Of a stretch of DNA of 64,000 nt, positions 48,280 through 56,734 are shown in pieces. Numbering within the stretch: position 1 is the stretch's first letter; every line of letters begins with the position of its first letter. Below the pieces are notes generated by a model. The model made no database searches, was not told the origin of the DNA, and worked only from the letters and a program-made list of their open reading frames with translations. This DNA comes from Granulicella sp. S190 (GTDB taxonomy: Bacteria; Acidobacteriota; Terriglobia; Terriglobales; Acidobacteriaceae): contig NZ_LMUD01000047.1 of NCBI RefSeq assembly GCF_009766095.1, positions 1 to 64,000 of the forward strand, in the 5' to 3' direction. The translations under genes and the position numbers were made by a program.

Positions 48280-48555
48280 CTACATGATTCGAAAGCGTTC
48301 GCGCATGAGACGCTGGAAACGGGGACGCCAGATCAGGTCGTAGGCCAACTCCTTGCCGGGGAACATGGCGAGTGCAGCCTTTCTGCTGTCCGCGATCATC
48401 TGGGCTGCATCGTCTACTGTCAGGGACCCGTCCTGCGCGATTACCTGCATCACCATGTTCATCATCATCTGCAAGCGCCGAATCAGTTTTTGTTCCTCGG
48501 CTTGCTCGTCTGTACGGATCGCAACGACTTCAGCATTTGGCCCATTCAACTCCAT
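48280..48555 (-). CDS. Hypothetical 91-residue protein with Met-rich helix
   Basis: GGGAGG lies five bases before ATG 48555, a strong ribosome binding site, so the gene is probably real. The product is soluble and mainly helical, with a central KLIRRLQMMMNMVMQVIAQD segment holding five methionines within nine residues, then SLTVDDAAQMIADSRKAAL and a basic C-terminus (RPRFQRLMRERFRIM). No known family is recognised. It lies between comEC and the GNAT gene on the same strand, with 26 and 71 bp gaps. Confidence 0.7.
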   Translation of the reverse strand: MELNGPNAEVVAIRTDEQAEEQKLIRRLQMMMNMVMQVIAQDGSLTVDDAAQMIADSRKAALAMFPGKELAYDLIWRPRFQRLMRERFRIM

Positions 48556-48581
48556 CGAAACCTCCCGATCAAGTCAATTCC

Positions 48582-51392
48582 TTATGGATTAGACGCATCA
48601 ACCAGCTCACGGATTTCTCCAGCGCGCCCCAGCAGAAAGGTGGTGAGGCCGAACTCATCCGTTCGATACAGCTTAGCCCGAGCCTCTGTGATTCGCTCGA
48701 TCACTTCGTAGCGGGGGTGACCAAAGGTGTTCCCCTTGCCGACCGACACGACAGCAGCTTTGGGAGAGGCCGCACTCAGAAACTCCTGGGTGGTTGAGGT
48801 GCGACTGCCGTGATGGCCGACCTTCAAAAGTGTCACCGCTGCCACTCTGCCGTGAGCGAGCATGGCGCGCTCGCTGGGCGCTTCGGCGTCGCCCTCCAGC
48901 AGCACAGAGGCGTCGCCGTACTGCATTCGCATCACCAGCGAGTCGTTGTTTATCGGCTCTCCCGAGTTGGTGTAGCCGGTCTCCGGCGCAAGCACAGTTA
49001 CCTGCGTCCCTCCCCAGGCAAACTGAGCGCCTGCATAGAAGTGGCGCACGATAACGCCGAGTTCGTTCGCTTCCGTCAAGAGTTCGCGGTAGGATTCGGA
49101 GTTGGGATCGATGCTCACCCATAGCTCGCGGGGGCGAAAGTTTCGCATCACGGCAGGCATCCCTCCCATGTGATCGCTGTGGGCATGGCTCAGCGCAAGG
49201 ACATCGAGATGGCGAAATCGCCTCGACCAGAGATAAGGAGAGACGACCTCCTCGCCGACGTCAAAGCGGCTTGTCGCCTCGGCGGCTTCGGTGACTCCGC
49301 CGACAGGGCCGCCTGCATCGATCAGCATAGTTGCTCCGTCTGGACTGACAAGGAATATTGAGTCGCCCTGCCCGACGTCGATCGCCGTCACCTCCAGCTT
49401 ACCCGGGGAGACGATTGCGCGCTCCGGCCACAGGACGATCAAGGCCACCAGCGGCAGTAGGACAACCGTCACCCACGCACCTCCGCGAGATCTCCGCACC
49501 GCCCAGCAGCAGAAAGCCCATGCGGCGACTGCTAGCAATGCAATCCACCACGCTGGTGCCGGGACGCGCAGGTCGGCTGCGTGCACCGCGCTGACGCGGC
49601 CGATGACGCCGGTGACTCCGTGAAGGAGCAGCGCTGTCAGCGCGCCTGGAAGGAGTGCGGCCCAGGGGCTGAGGAGGGAGGCACAGAAGGTGACGACCGC
49701 GGTAGGAGCGAGAATCGCTACCAGGGGCACGCTTAGCATGTTGGTAGGGACGGCAAACATGGTGGCGCGATGAAAGTAGACCGCCATCGGCAGAACCATC
49801 ACCAGCTCTGCCACTACGCCTATCAGCGACAACTCCAACGCCCATAGGCTGTAGCGGATGATCGCAGGCAGCAACCCTCTGGACCAATGGCCAAGCACGT
49901 TGGCGACGGCCTCGCTTCCTATGCGTAGCATCAGTCGAAACTGCGCCACGGGTGGAGGAAGGCTTGCGTCAATCCACTTGTCCCACAGATTCTCCGCGGC
50001 GCGGGCATAAGGCAGAAAGCTGCGCTCTCCTAGAGGGATCGCGATGCCCCCAATTGCGATGATGGCAAGGAACGTCATCTGAAAACTGGCTTCAAACAAA
50101 GCGTCTGGAGACAGCACTAATACAGCCATAGCCGCTGCACCCAGAGCGTTCAATACGTTGCGGTCGCGCGAGAGCAGCCGGGCGAGGAGAAAGACCGCCG
50201 TCATGAAGAGGGCACGCTGCACCGGTGCGCCGAAGCCCGTCAGCAGAGCGTACCCAAACGTCAGCGCGATGGTGAGCAGAGTTGCCAACCAATCACGCAA
50301 CTTCAGCCTTCTAGCCAGCCAGAAGACGATGCCGGCCAACAGGCCGACATGCATACCCGAGACGACAAAGAGATGGAAGGAGCCGGTGCGCTCGAATCCC
50401 ACACGCTGCGATTTGTTCAAGCCTGCACGGTCTCCGAAGAGCATCGCATTCAGCATTCCGGCGTCGTCCGGGCTCAGTCGCAAGACGCTGGGCAGGCTGC
50501 GATTTGCGCGGGAGTGGACGTAGCCAAGTACGCGCCCGGAGGCCCAGCTTTGTGCTGCGAAGATTCTGCACTGCCACTGGGCCGCCCGATCAGAGGTCAT
50601 CGTGTTGGCTGGATTGAGTACGGAGAGCTTCGAGGATCGGACGCTGGCATGTGTGCCAATCCCTTGCGCCAGAAGGTAGTCGGCATACTGCCATGCTCCG
50701 GGGTCGCGATAGTACTCGGCGACCTTCATTCGCATGGGAGCCTGCACGAGGTCGCCGCAGTGCAGCGTTGGGAGAGTGGAAGAGACCGCGGCATTCGGAA
50801 GTTTGTCAGGGATAACGTTGATGCGTACGCCGCCCTGCACGGGCGCCATCCATGCGATATCCGGCGTCACCTCTTCTACAGAATCAACCTCGATATCGAC
50901 CGAGAGCGCACCAACGGTTGCTGCCTCCTCATCCGCTTCTTTTTCAGGCCACCAGCCGCCTTCTTTATCTTCATCAGAGCTTTTCTGTTGAGGAGCGAGC
51001 TCACGCACTCGTACTACGCGGCCTCGAACCTGCCGGCTTAGTCCGTCTGCGTATGCCTTCAGTGCATGTTGCGTCGGCGCGGCTGGCTGCACCTCGGCGC
51101 AGAGAAGCCCCACTGCGATCCAGACTGCAGCGAGAGGGAAGAGAGCTGTCCGGAGCGACCATCGCAGGCTCACGAGAGTTAGAACGGCCAAGAGAAATAG
51201 AGCGAGGAGCAAAAGGATCGTTGGCGCATGGTTCCGCGCTATCACCTCACCCATTGCAAAACAGCACGCCGCTGTGAGAAGAGGAGCTCTTCGGAACTCG
51301 AGCGCAGGGACACGTGCGACTGCCTTCGGCCAAAGTTCAGGGTTCGGCTCGTTTACTCTTCCGGTCTTCAAAGCTCTGCCTGCGGACCGCAC
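48582..51392 (-). CDS. comEC: ComEC/Rec2 DNA-uptake channel protein
   Basis: The 936-residue protein has the full ComEC architecture: N-terminal helices and a DUF4131/OB-like region (GRVVRVREL...), the competence membrane domain with FERTGSFHLFVVSGMHVGLLAG cut by the signature SGMHVG, many helices to residue ~690, and a C-terminal metallo-beta-lactamase-like domain (VGQGDSIFLVSPDG, LSHAHSDHMGGM, VGHHGSRTST). ComEC carries single-stranded DNA across the inner membrane in transformation. An acidic insert (KSSDEDKEGGWWPEKEADEE) lies in the N-terminal domain. The start may instead be GTG 51356 (VNEPNPELW). No other competence genes are in the window. Confidence 0.95.
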   Translation of the reverse strand: MRSAGRALKTGRVNEPNPELWPKAVARVPALEFRRAPLLTAACCFAMGEVIARNHAPTILLLLALFLLAVLTLVSLRWSLRTALFPLAAVWIAVGLLCAEVQPAAPTQHALKAYADGLSRQVRGRVVRVRELAPQQKSSDEDKEGGWWPEKEADEEAATVGALSVDIEVDSVEEVTPDIAWMAPVQGGVRINVIPDKLPNAAVSSTLPTLHCGDLVQAPMRMKVAEYYRDPGAWQYADYLLAQGIGTHASVRSSKLSVLNPANTMTSDRAAQWQCRIFAAQSWASGRVLGYVHSRANRSLPSVLRLSPDDAGMLNAMLFGDRAGLNKSQRVGFERTGSFHLFVVSGMHVGLLAGIVFWLARRLKLRDWLATLLTIALTFGYALLTGFGAPVQRALFMTAVFLLARLLSRDRNVLNALGAAAMAVLVLSPDALFEASFQMTFLAIIAIGGIAIPLGERSFLPYARAAENLWDKWIDASLPPPVAQFRLMLRIGSEAVANVLGHWSRGLLPAIIRYSLWALELSLIGVVAELVMVLPMAVYFHRATMFAVPTNMLSVPLVAILAPTAVVTFCASLLSPWAALLPGALTALLLHGVTGVIGRVSAVHAADLRVPAPAWWIALLAVAAWAFCCWAVRRSRGGAWVTVVLLPLVALIVLWPERAIVSPGKLEVTAIDVGQGDSIFLVSPDGATMLIDAGGPVGGVTEAAEATSRFDVGEEVVSPYLWSRRFRHLDVLALSHAHSDHMGGMPAVMRNFRPRELWVSIDPNSESYRELLTEANELGVIVRHFYAGAQFAWGGTQVTVLAPETGYTNSGEPINNDSLVMRMQYGDASVLLEGDAEAPSERAMLAHGRVAAVTLLKVGHHGSRTSTTQEFLSAASPKAAVVSVGKGNTFGHPRYEVIERITEARAKLYRTDEFGLTTFLLGRAGEIRELVDASNP

Positions 51393-51424
51393 TATCGACT
51401 ATTTCACCACAAATCTGACCAGGC

Positions 51425-52729
51425 CTATCTACGCAGAACCACGACTGTCTCCAGATGAAACGTCTGAGGAAACAGGTCCACGCTATGCAGCTGCTCCACT
51501 CTGTATCCCGCATCGACCAGCATTTTGAGATCTCGACCCAGTGTTACGGGATCGCAGGAGACATAGACGAGCTCTGGTGCTGACACCCGCGCCAACAAAG
51601 AGCAGACTTCAGCTCCGACACCGGCCCGCGGAGGATCCATGACGATCAACTGCGGCCGGTCCCTCTGCACGGCGGTGTGACGGAGGAATTCAACTGCCGT
51701 CGCTTCCACGGCTCGTTTGCCTGGTCCCTTAAAGGAGTTGACGAGATCGCTCCCGGCGACTTCGACTGCTACAACCTGTGCGAACTTTTTCGCCAGGGCT
51801 CGAGAAAACAAGCCGACGCCGGCGAAGAGATCCCATGCCAAAGTGCCTTGACGATTCGTCGCCACGATCTCGACAAGCTCATCGACGAGAAAGCGGTTCA
51901 CCTGAAAGAAGCCGCCTCGGCTGACCCAATAGTCTTCGCCTGCTGCGTGATAGCTCAAGCCGCTCGCTCCCCAACTCTCCAGCGGATACGGCTTCTGGAT
52001 CTGGCGCTGCGGCCCCGGGGGCTTGATGAGAGACGAGCCGGCGCCCACCAGTTCGGGCACAAGCTGCTTCATGCGTTCGCAAAATGAAGCGAGACCCGGC
52101 TGCTGCTGCTTCAGAACGAAAAGACTCATTTGAAGCTTCGTTTCGTCGCCGCTTGTAAAGAGCTCTATGTCAGAGACGTTATCGATCCAGCGTTGGATCA
52201 TGGAATCTTCCACGGCTGCCTGCAGCACGGACTGTGCCGCGCGCCATAGCAAGGGCGCGGTAATGGGGCACTCCTGAATCGGAAGAAATTCATTGGTGCC
52301 GCGACGGTTGTAGCCAACACGCAGGGTCGAGTCTACTTTTTTCACTCGCAGGCGCATTCGATTTCTGTAGCCCCACGGGTCTGCGGTATGGCTCTGAATC
52401 TCCGGCAGCGTCTTCAATCCAGCACGTTCCAGCGTCTCACGCAGAATGGAGATCTTGATCTTCTTCTGTGCCGGATAGTCAGCGTGCTGGTAGTGGCATC
52501 CACCACACTCTCCGAAGTGTACGCATCGCGGCTGGACGCGGTCGCCGGACGCATCAAGCACGTGCAGCAGAGAAGCTTCGTTAGATTTGTTCTGTTCGAG
52601 GAGGCTGGCTTCGATCAGCTCTCCCTGTAGGGTGAATGGCACAAGAACCGCCTCTCCGGCTGCTGTTCCTTCGGAAAGGTGGGCCACGCCTGGGCCGCCG
52701 TAAACTAATTTCTCAATTTGTAACTTCAT
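51425..52729 (-). CDS. rlmD: RlmD-type 23S rRNA (uracil-C5)-methyltransferase
   Basis: The 434-residue protein starts with a short TRAM-like region (KLVYGGPGVAHL), followed by an iron-sulfur cluster motif CVHFGECGGCHYQH. The SAM domain shows DLFAGVGLFSRALA, VVAVEVAGSDLV, MDPPRAGVG and the catalytic Cys in YVSCDPVTLGRDL. This is the RlmD/RumA/TrmA family, which methylates C5 of uracil in rRNA or tRNA; the exact target (U1939 or U747) is inferred. Its ATG overlaps the stop of the upstream hypothetical gene (ATGA). Confidence 0.93.
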   Translation of the reverse strand: MKLQIEKLVYGGPGVAHLSEGTAAGEAVLVPFTLQGELIEASLLEQNKSNEASLLHVLDASGDRVQPRCVHFGECGGCHYQHADYPAQKKIKISILRETLERAGLKTLPEIQSHTADPWGYRNRMRLRVKKVDSTLRVGYNRRGTNEFLPIQECPITAPLLWRAAQSVLQAAVEDSMIQRWIDNVSDIELFTSGDETKLQMSLFVLKQQQPGLASFCERMKQLVPELVGAGSSLIKPPGPQRQIQKPYPLESWGASGLSYHAAGEDYWVSRGGFFQVNRFLVDELVEIVATNRQGTLAWDLFAGVGLFSRALAKKFAQVVAVEVAGSDLVNSFKGPGKRAVEATAVEFLRHTAVQRDRPQLIVMDPPRAGVGAEVCSLLARVSAPELVYVSCDPVTLGRDLKMLVDAGYRVEQLHSVDLFPQTFHLETVVVLRR

Positions 52730-53442
52730 TCGTGGCTCATATAGAAGAGGCTGAGACGGGGTAGTTTACGCGCTTCTAGCATTCGTTTCTGCAAAAACTG
52801 CTGCTGAACCTGCTTGATCTGCACCGCTTGCATCTTGCCGCGGTAGGGTGCCAACTCCCTGGCCGCCTGTTCGCGAAGAGCTACCATCTCCTCCTCCGGC
52901 GCTGCTGTCATCAGCGCCGCAAACAGCTTCTCTTCGAGCACGCTCAACGTTCTATCAAGCTCTTCGAGGGAGCGAATTGGTTCGGTGCGCAGGCCGATTG
53001 CTAAAGCGCGGAGGCGCCCTGCGACCTCATCGGCTGTCACCTCTGCAGGTGGAGGAAGCTTCGCCTGCTCAACAGCCGCGGCATTGTTCTCGAGGTATCT
53101 GGCTACACGTTCGGCCTCGAAACCGCTCTCTACTACTTCGGCTCCGGCAGCTGGCGCGGTGCCGATGGAAGCTTCCATCGCCTGCTCCACCGCCTCCATC
53201 ACGCTCTGCGCACACCAAGCGAGGCCGTTCACCTTGCGCGTCCTGCCGGTAGCGCGCAGAGCCTTCGCGTCGTGCTTGTCGAAGGCACTATCAATGCCGC
53301 GCAGTACGGCTTCGAGCGGGATGCCGGCCTCGCGCCAGGTCTCAATGAGTGCCCAGTCGAGCGTGGAGAGCATCAGGAGCGAGCCGCGTCGTTGCTGAAA
53401 ACGCTCTTCGATCTCCGTAAAATAGTTGAAGTAGTTTTGCAT
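52726..53442 (-). CDS. Conserved-looking hypothetical protein coupled to rlmD
   Basis: This 238-residue, mostly helical protein begins MQNYFNYFTEIEERFQQRRG and contains LSTLDWALIETWREAGIPL followed by VLRGIDSAFD, which looks like a small helical recognition domain. It then has Ala/Glu-rich helices and ends in a basic coiled-coil-like stretch (GKMQAVQIKQVQQQFLQKRM). I recognise no named family. Its stop overlaps the rlmD start by four bases, so the two proteins are made together, suggesting a role in ribosome maturation or RNA binding; that is inference. Confidence 0.82.
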   Translation of the reverse strand: MQNYFNYFTEIEERFQQRRGSLLMLSTLDWALIETWREAGIPLEAVLRGIDSAFDKHDAKALRATGRTRKVNGLAWCAQSVMEAVEQAMEASIGTAPAAGAEVVESGFEAERVARYLENNAAAVEQAKLPPPAEVTADEVAGRLRALAIGLRTEPIRSLEELDRTLSVLEEKLFAALMTAAPEEEMVALREQAARELAPYRGKMQAVQIKQVQQQFLQKRMLEARKLPRLSLFYMSHE

Positions 53443-53503
53443 CCGCTCTTACAGTTTAAGCCAGCGCAGGGGAGCGTGCCTGAACGTGTTTTGCAGATCC
53501 GGT

Positions 53504-54319
53504 TCAGCGTTTACGATGCCGGTCGAGATTGCGTTCGTAGATGAGGCGCAGTCCGGTCAGGGTCAACATCTCGTCTACGGCGCCGATATACTTCGATCCG
53601 CTGGCGATCAGCCTTGCAAGGCCGCCTGTGGCTACTGTTTTGGTCTCAGGCCCCATCTCGGCGATCATGCGTTCGAGGATTCCGTCGACGAGCCCGATGT
53701 AACCGTAGTAGAGGCCGATCTGAATGTTGTCAACCGTTCCGGTTCCGATGACCTTTGCCGGTTTTTTTATGTCGATTCGCGGCAGACGCGCAGCGCGCGC
53801 AAACAGGGCATCGGCAGAGATGCCGAGTCCGGGAGCGATGGCGCCACCCAGGAACTCCCCTTTTTTTGAAAGCACATCGAAGGTCGTGGCTGTGCCCATA
53901 TCTACTACGATGCAAGGGCCGCCGAAGCGCTCGAACGCCGCGACGCAGTTGACGATCCGGTCCGCGCCCAACTCTGCGGGATTGTCCGTCAATACGGGTA
54001 TGCCGGTTTTCACGCCAGGTTCGATGAAGACCGGTTTTACATGGAAGTAGAGGTCGCAGACCTGCCGCAGAGTAGAGTCCAGAGGCGGCACTACCGAGGA
54101 GATTGCGATGCCGTCGACGGAGCTGATCTCCAGTCCCTTGAGGGAGAATAAATTGTGTAGCAGAATGCCGAACTCGTCACTGGTCTGCTTCGACGAAGGC
54201 GTCGTGATGCGCCAGTTCGCCACCATCTCCGGCTCTTTTGTTGGCGTGGTCGTTTCGCCGGTCAGCCGGTAGAGCCCAAGAACGGTGTTGGTGTTGCCGA
54301 CATCCATTGCCAGTAGCAT
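53504..54319 (-). CDS. coaX: Type III pantothenate kinase
   Basis: The 271-residue ASKHA-fold kinase starts MLLAMDVGNTNTVLGLY (phosphate-1 motif), and has NPAELGADRIVNCVAAFE, VDMGTATTFDVLSKKGEFLGG, and GLVDGILERM toward the end. CoaX phosphorylates pantothenate in the first step of CoA synthesis, needs a monovalent cation and is not feedback-inhibited by CoA. It lies 27 bp after birA in a run of cofactor genes (nadC, birA, coaX). Confidence 0.96.
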   Translation of the reverse strand: MLLAMDVGNTNTVLGLYRLTGETTTPTKEPEMVANWRITTPSSKQTSDEFGILLHNLFSLKGLEISSVDGIAISSVVPPLDSTLRQVCDLYFHVKPVFIEPGVKTGIPVLTDNPAELGADRIVNCVAAFERFGGPCIVVDMGTATTFDVLSKKGEFLGGAIAPGLGISADALFARAARLPRIDIKKPAKVIGTGTVDNIQIGLYYGYIGLVDGILERMIAEMGPETKTVATGGLARLIASGSKYIGAVDEMLTLTGLRLIYERNLDRHRKR

Positions 54320-54346
54320 TGCTGCCTCTCCTGCTGTGATTGCTGT

Positions 54347-55165
54347 TTAGTACGGACGAACGCCGCCCGAGAGAACGGTATGCAGCTTTCCATCGTCTCC
54401 TGCGACACGGAGGAAACCGCGCGCATCCAGCCCCGTCGTCACGCCAGTATATCCGCCAGCTTCCTCAACGCGGACGCGCTTTCCGCAAACCCAGCTTGAG
54501 GCTACCGTGAACCTCTCTAAAAGTCCCGCAGTATTGGAGACTTCACGCAGCTCCTCTTCCAGGAGAGATATCTGGGTCTCAAGCGCCAGCAGAAGTTCGA
54601 TCAGTATCGTTTGCCTGGACCAGGGTCTTCCGTCTTCGCGTCTGAGCGAGGTTGCGGCGGATTGCAGTTCGTCAGGGAAGTTTTGATGATTTACGTTGAG
54701 GCCGATGCCGATGACGGCGTAACGCAGCATCGCGGGCGCTTCAGAATGAGAGGCGCCGGTTGAGGTTTCGACGAGTATGCCTCCACACTTCTTTTCTTTG
54801 ATCAGAAGATCGTTCGGCCAGCGAATATCCACTTTGATCCCGGTGACGGCGGCGATAGCTGACTGTGCGGCCAGACCTGTCGCCAGAGAGAGCCAGAGCG
54901 CGTCGGCGAGAGCCATCTGTGGGCGCAGAAGTACGCTGAGATAGAGGCCGTCGCCGGGGATGGAGTACCATCCATGTCCGCCGCGGCCTCGTCCGGCGGT
55001 CTGCTCGTCGGCTATCCACACGCTGCCGTGCGGGGCCCCTGCCTGCGCGGCTTCGAGAGCCAGTACGTTGGTGGATCCTATCGAAGGCAGGTGCTGCACA
55101 CGGTCTGCAAAGGCTGTGGCGGAGAGGGCAGCCGCAACCGCAGAGAGGTCAAAGGAATCAGCCAC
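54347..55165 (-). CDS. birA: Biotin-[acetyl-CoA-carboxylase] ligase
   Basis: The 272-residue protein contains the biotin-ligase catalytic domain: STNVLALEAAQAGAPHGSVW, the adenylate-binding loop TAGRGRGGHGWYS, KVDIRWPNDLLIKEKKCGGILVE with the key Lys, and IGIGLNVNHQNFP. The C-terminal SH3-like domain ends in HTVLSGGVRPY. There is no N-terminal helix-turn-helix, so it is a monofunctional group I enzyme without the E. coli repressor function. It lies seven bases after nadC, clearly in one operon. Confidence 0.96.
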   Translation of the reverse strand: MADSFDLSAVAAALSATAFADRVQHLPSIGSTNVLALEAAQAGAPHGSVWIADEQTAGRGRGGHGWYSIPGDGLYLSVLLRPQMALADALWLSLATGLAAQSAIAAVTGIKVDIRWPNDLLIKEKKCGGILVETSTGASHSEAPAMLRYAVIGIGLNVNHQNFPDELQSAATSLRREDGRPWSRQTILIELLLALETQISLLEEELREVSNTAGLLERFTVASSWVCGKRVRVEEAGGYTGVTTGLDARGFLRVAGDDGKLHTVLSGGVRPY

Positions 55166-55172
55166 TCTTACC

Positions 55173-56057
55173 TCAGTAGATGTCAGCGGTGATCCGCATG
55201 CTAAGGTCGACAGCGGCTGCGGAGTGCGTGAGTGCGCCTACGGAGACGAAGTCTACTCCGGCTAAAGCATAGGCGCGGACTGTCTTCAGATTCATATTGC
55301 CGGAGGCTTCGACAGGAACACCTGGCAGGGATTTGCGAATCAGTTTGACCGCTTTTTTTACCTGCGAAGGGGTCATGTTATCGAGCAGGATAGACTCCGC
55401 GCCGCCTGCGATGGCTTGATCCAGCTCGGGCTGACTGCGGACTTCGACCTGCACCACCTGGCCTGCTTTACGGCCTTCGAGCGCGCGTTGGAGCACTGTG
55501 GGAAGGCCTCCGCCCAGCGAGATGTGATTATTCTTGATGAGGATGCCGTCCTGAAGGTCGAGACGGTGATTGACGCCGCCACCGCAGCAGACAGCGTACT
55601 TATCGAGGGCGCGGAGGCCGGGGATGGTTTTGCGGGTGTCGAGGACCTTTGTTTTTGTGTTGGCCAGGGCTTTGACGAACTCGTTCGTGAGGGTGGCGAT
55701 GCCGCTCATGCGCTGCATGAGGTTGAGGATGACGCGCTCGCAAGAGAGCAGGGCCGAGGCGTTATGCCGAATAACGGCGAGGGGTTGGCCGCTCTTGACC
55801 TTTACGCCGTCGAAGATCTCGGGGTGGCTGACGACTTCGAAGCGGCCAGCAGTGGCGGGGGTCATCTTGGAGAAGATATCTAGAAAGACGGGGATACAGC
55901 CGAGGCCTGAGACGATGCAGGCCTGCTTGGCGATGATGGTGCCAGAGGCGCGCAGATTGGGTGGAATGGTGAGAGCTGTGGTGACGTCGTTGGCTACTTT
56001 GTCTTCCGCCAGGGCAGCTTCAAGAATGGTGCGAATTCGTTTGCTCTTCCAGTCCAT
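55173..56057 (-). CDS. nadC: Nicotinate-nucleotide pyrophosphorylase (carboxylating)
   Basis: The 294-residue enzyme converts quinolinate and PRPP to nicotinate mononucleotide, joining de novo and salvage NAD synthesis. Family motifs: LNLMQRMSGIATLT, TKVLDTRKTIPGLRALDKYA, NHRLDLQDGILIKNNH (substrate phosphate and carboxylate contacts), VQVEVRSQPELDQA, and VPVEASGNMNLKTVRAYA. It is the first gene of the run nadC-birA-coaX. nadA and nadB are not in the window. A repeat related to the one before gyrB lies immediately upstream. Confidence 0.97.
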   Translation of the reverse strand: MDWKSKRIRTILEAALAEDKVANDVTTALTIPPNLRASGTIIAKQACIVSGLGCIPVFLDIFSKMTPATAGRFEVVSHPEIFDGVKVKSGQPLAVIRHNASALLSCERVILNLMQRMSGIATLTNEFVKALANTKTKVLDTRKTIPGLRALDKYAVCCGGGVNHRLDLQDGILIKNNHISLGGGLPTVLQRALEGRKAGQVVQVEVRSQPELDQAIAGGAESILLDNMTPSQVKKAVKLIRKSLPGVPVEASGNMNLKTVRAYALAGVDFVSVGALTHSAAAVDLSMRITADIY

Positions 56058-56084
56058 CCTGTAATCCTAAACCTCTTATTTTGA

Positions 56085-56285
56085 GAGAAAAAATCTCGGG
56101 TGGTAGCCGGGGTGGATTTCGTCGATTTCCGGCTGTTTTCGAGGGGGTTTTAGAAAATGTCGTGTTTTGAACGTGGTTTTTGGGTGGTGTAGACGTGGTG
56201 ATTGGATGGTGAGATGTGGGGTTTGGGATGCGTTTTTTCGAGCGATGAAAGATGCGCCAGAGTTTTGAAGTTTTTTTCTGCAATC
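56085..56285. repeat. Intergenic repeat, copy B, upstream of nadC
   Basis: The sequence resembles 18220-18380 on the same strand, with shared blocks such as ctgtttt, ttttgaacgtgg versus tttgagcgtgg, a ggtggt/gatggt-rich middle, and gagttttgaa versus ctgttttgaa near the end. It begins about 28 bp before the nadC start codon and has no credible gene. The distal boundary is approximate. Confidence 0.6.
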
Positions 56286-56423
56286 ACAGAGGCCGCCCTA
56301 AAAAACTGTCCAGTAGGTCAAAACAGACCAGCTTTTTGACGCCGATAAGCCTAACGTCGGTTCTATAGCCCTTCCCCCACCCCTCTTGGTACCTCAAGAC
56401 CAACCAGCAAGCAGGAGTCGACT

Positions 56424-56648
56424 ATGAGTACAGGTTCTCTGGACTATATTCATTGCTTCCGAAACGGGGCGCACGATTCGGTTTGCCGGACCTGCTTCAA
56501 GACAATCTCCTCTCAGCTTTGGGAGAGCGACCTTGCGCGGGACGAAGAGATACACCTTTGCAAACCCGAACATGTGTACTTGTTCCGCCTGTACTCTTCG
56601 TTCCGCTTGTACCTTGAGTTGGATACGCTGAAGCGTAAGCCGAACTAG
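56424..56648 (+). CDS. Small Cys-rich hypothetical protein, 74 residues
   Basis: GGAG lies six bases before ATG 56424. The protein has a possible metal site: His-Cys in YIHCFRNGAHDSVCRTCF (three Cys, two His) and a fourth Cys in EIHLCKPEHVYLF. The spacing suggests a single zinc-ribbon-like or treble-clef unit, with an aromatic, basic C-terminal half. I recognise no named family. It stands alone between nadC and a convergent aldo/keto reductase, with a terminator-like hairpin after it. The upstream 56286-56423 has GGTC-aaaaca-GACC near 56312 as the only notable site. Confidence 0.72.
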   Translation: MSTGSLDYIHCFRNGAHDSVCRTCFKTISSQLWESDLARDEEIHLCKPEHVYLFRLYSSFRLYLELDTLKRKPN

Positions 56649-56697
56649 GAATCTGTCGCAGACAAGGTTTGGCTCCAGCCTCCACTCTTTGGCAGAA

Positions 56698-56730
56698 GCG
56701 ACCGGCTCTTCTTCGAGTCGGCCGCTTCCG
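56698..56730. terminator. Terminator between convergent small Cys protein and aldo/keto reductase
   Basis: GCGACCGGCTC (56698-56708) pairs with GAGTCGGCCGC (56715-56725) with one A-C mismatch and one G-T wobble, followed by ttccgttgttt on the plus strand. It lies between two convergent stop codons. Confidence 0.6.
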
Positions 56731-56734
56731 TTGT

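Noticed and set aside
56020-56283. 87-residue minus-strand frame upstream of nadC
   Set aside because: Same repeat family as before gyrB, and it overlaps the nadC start in another frame.
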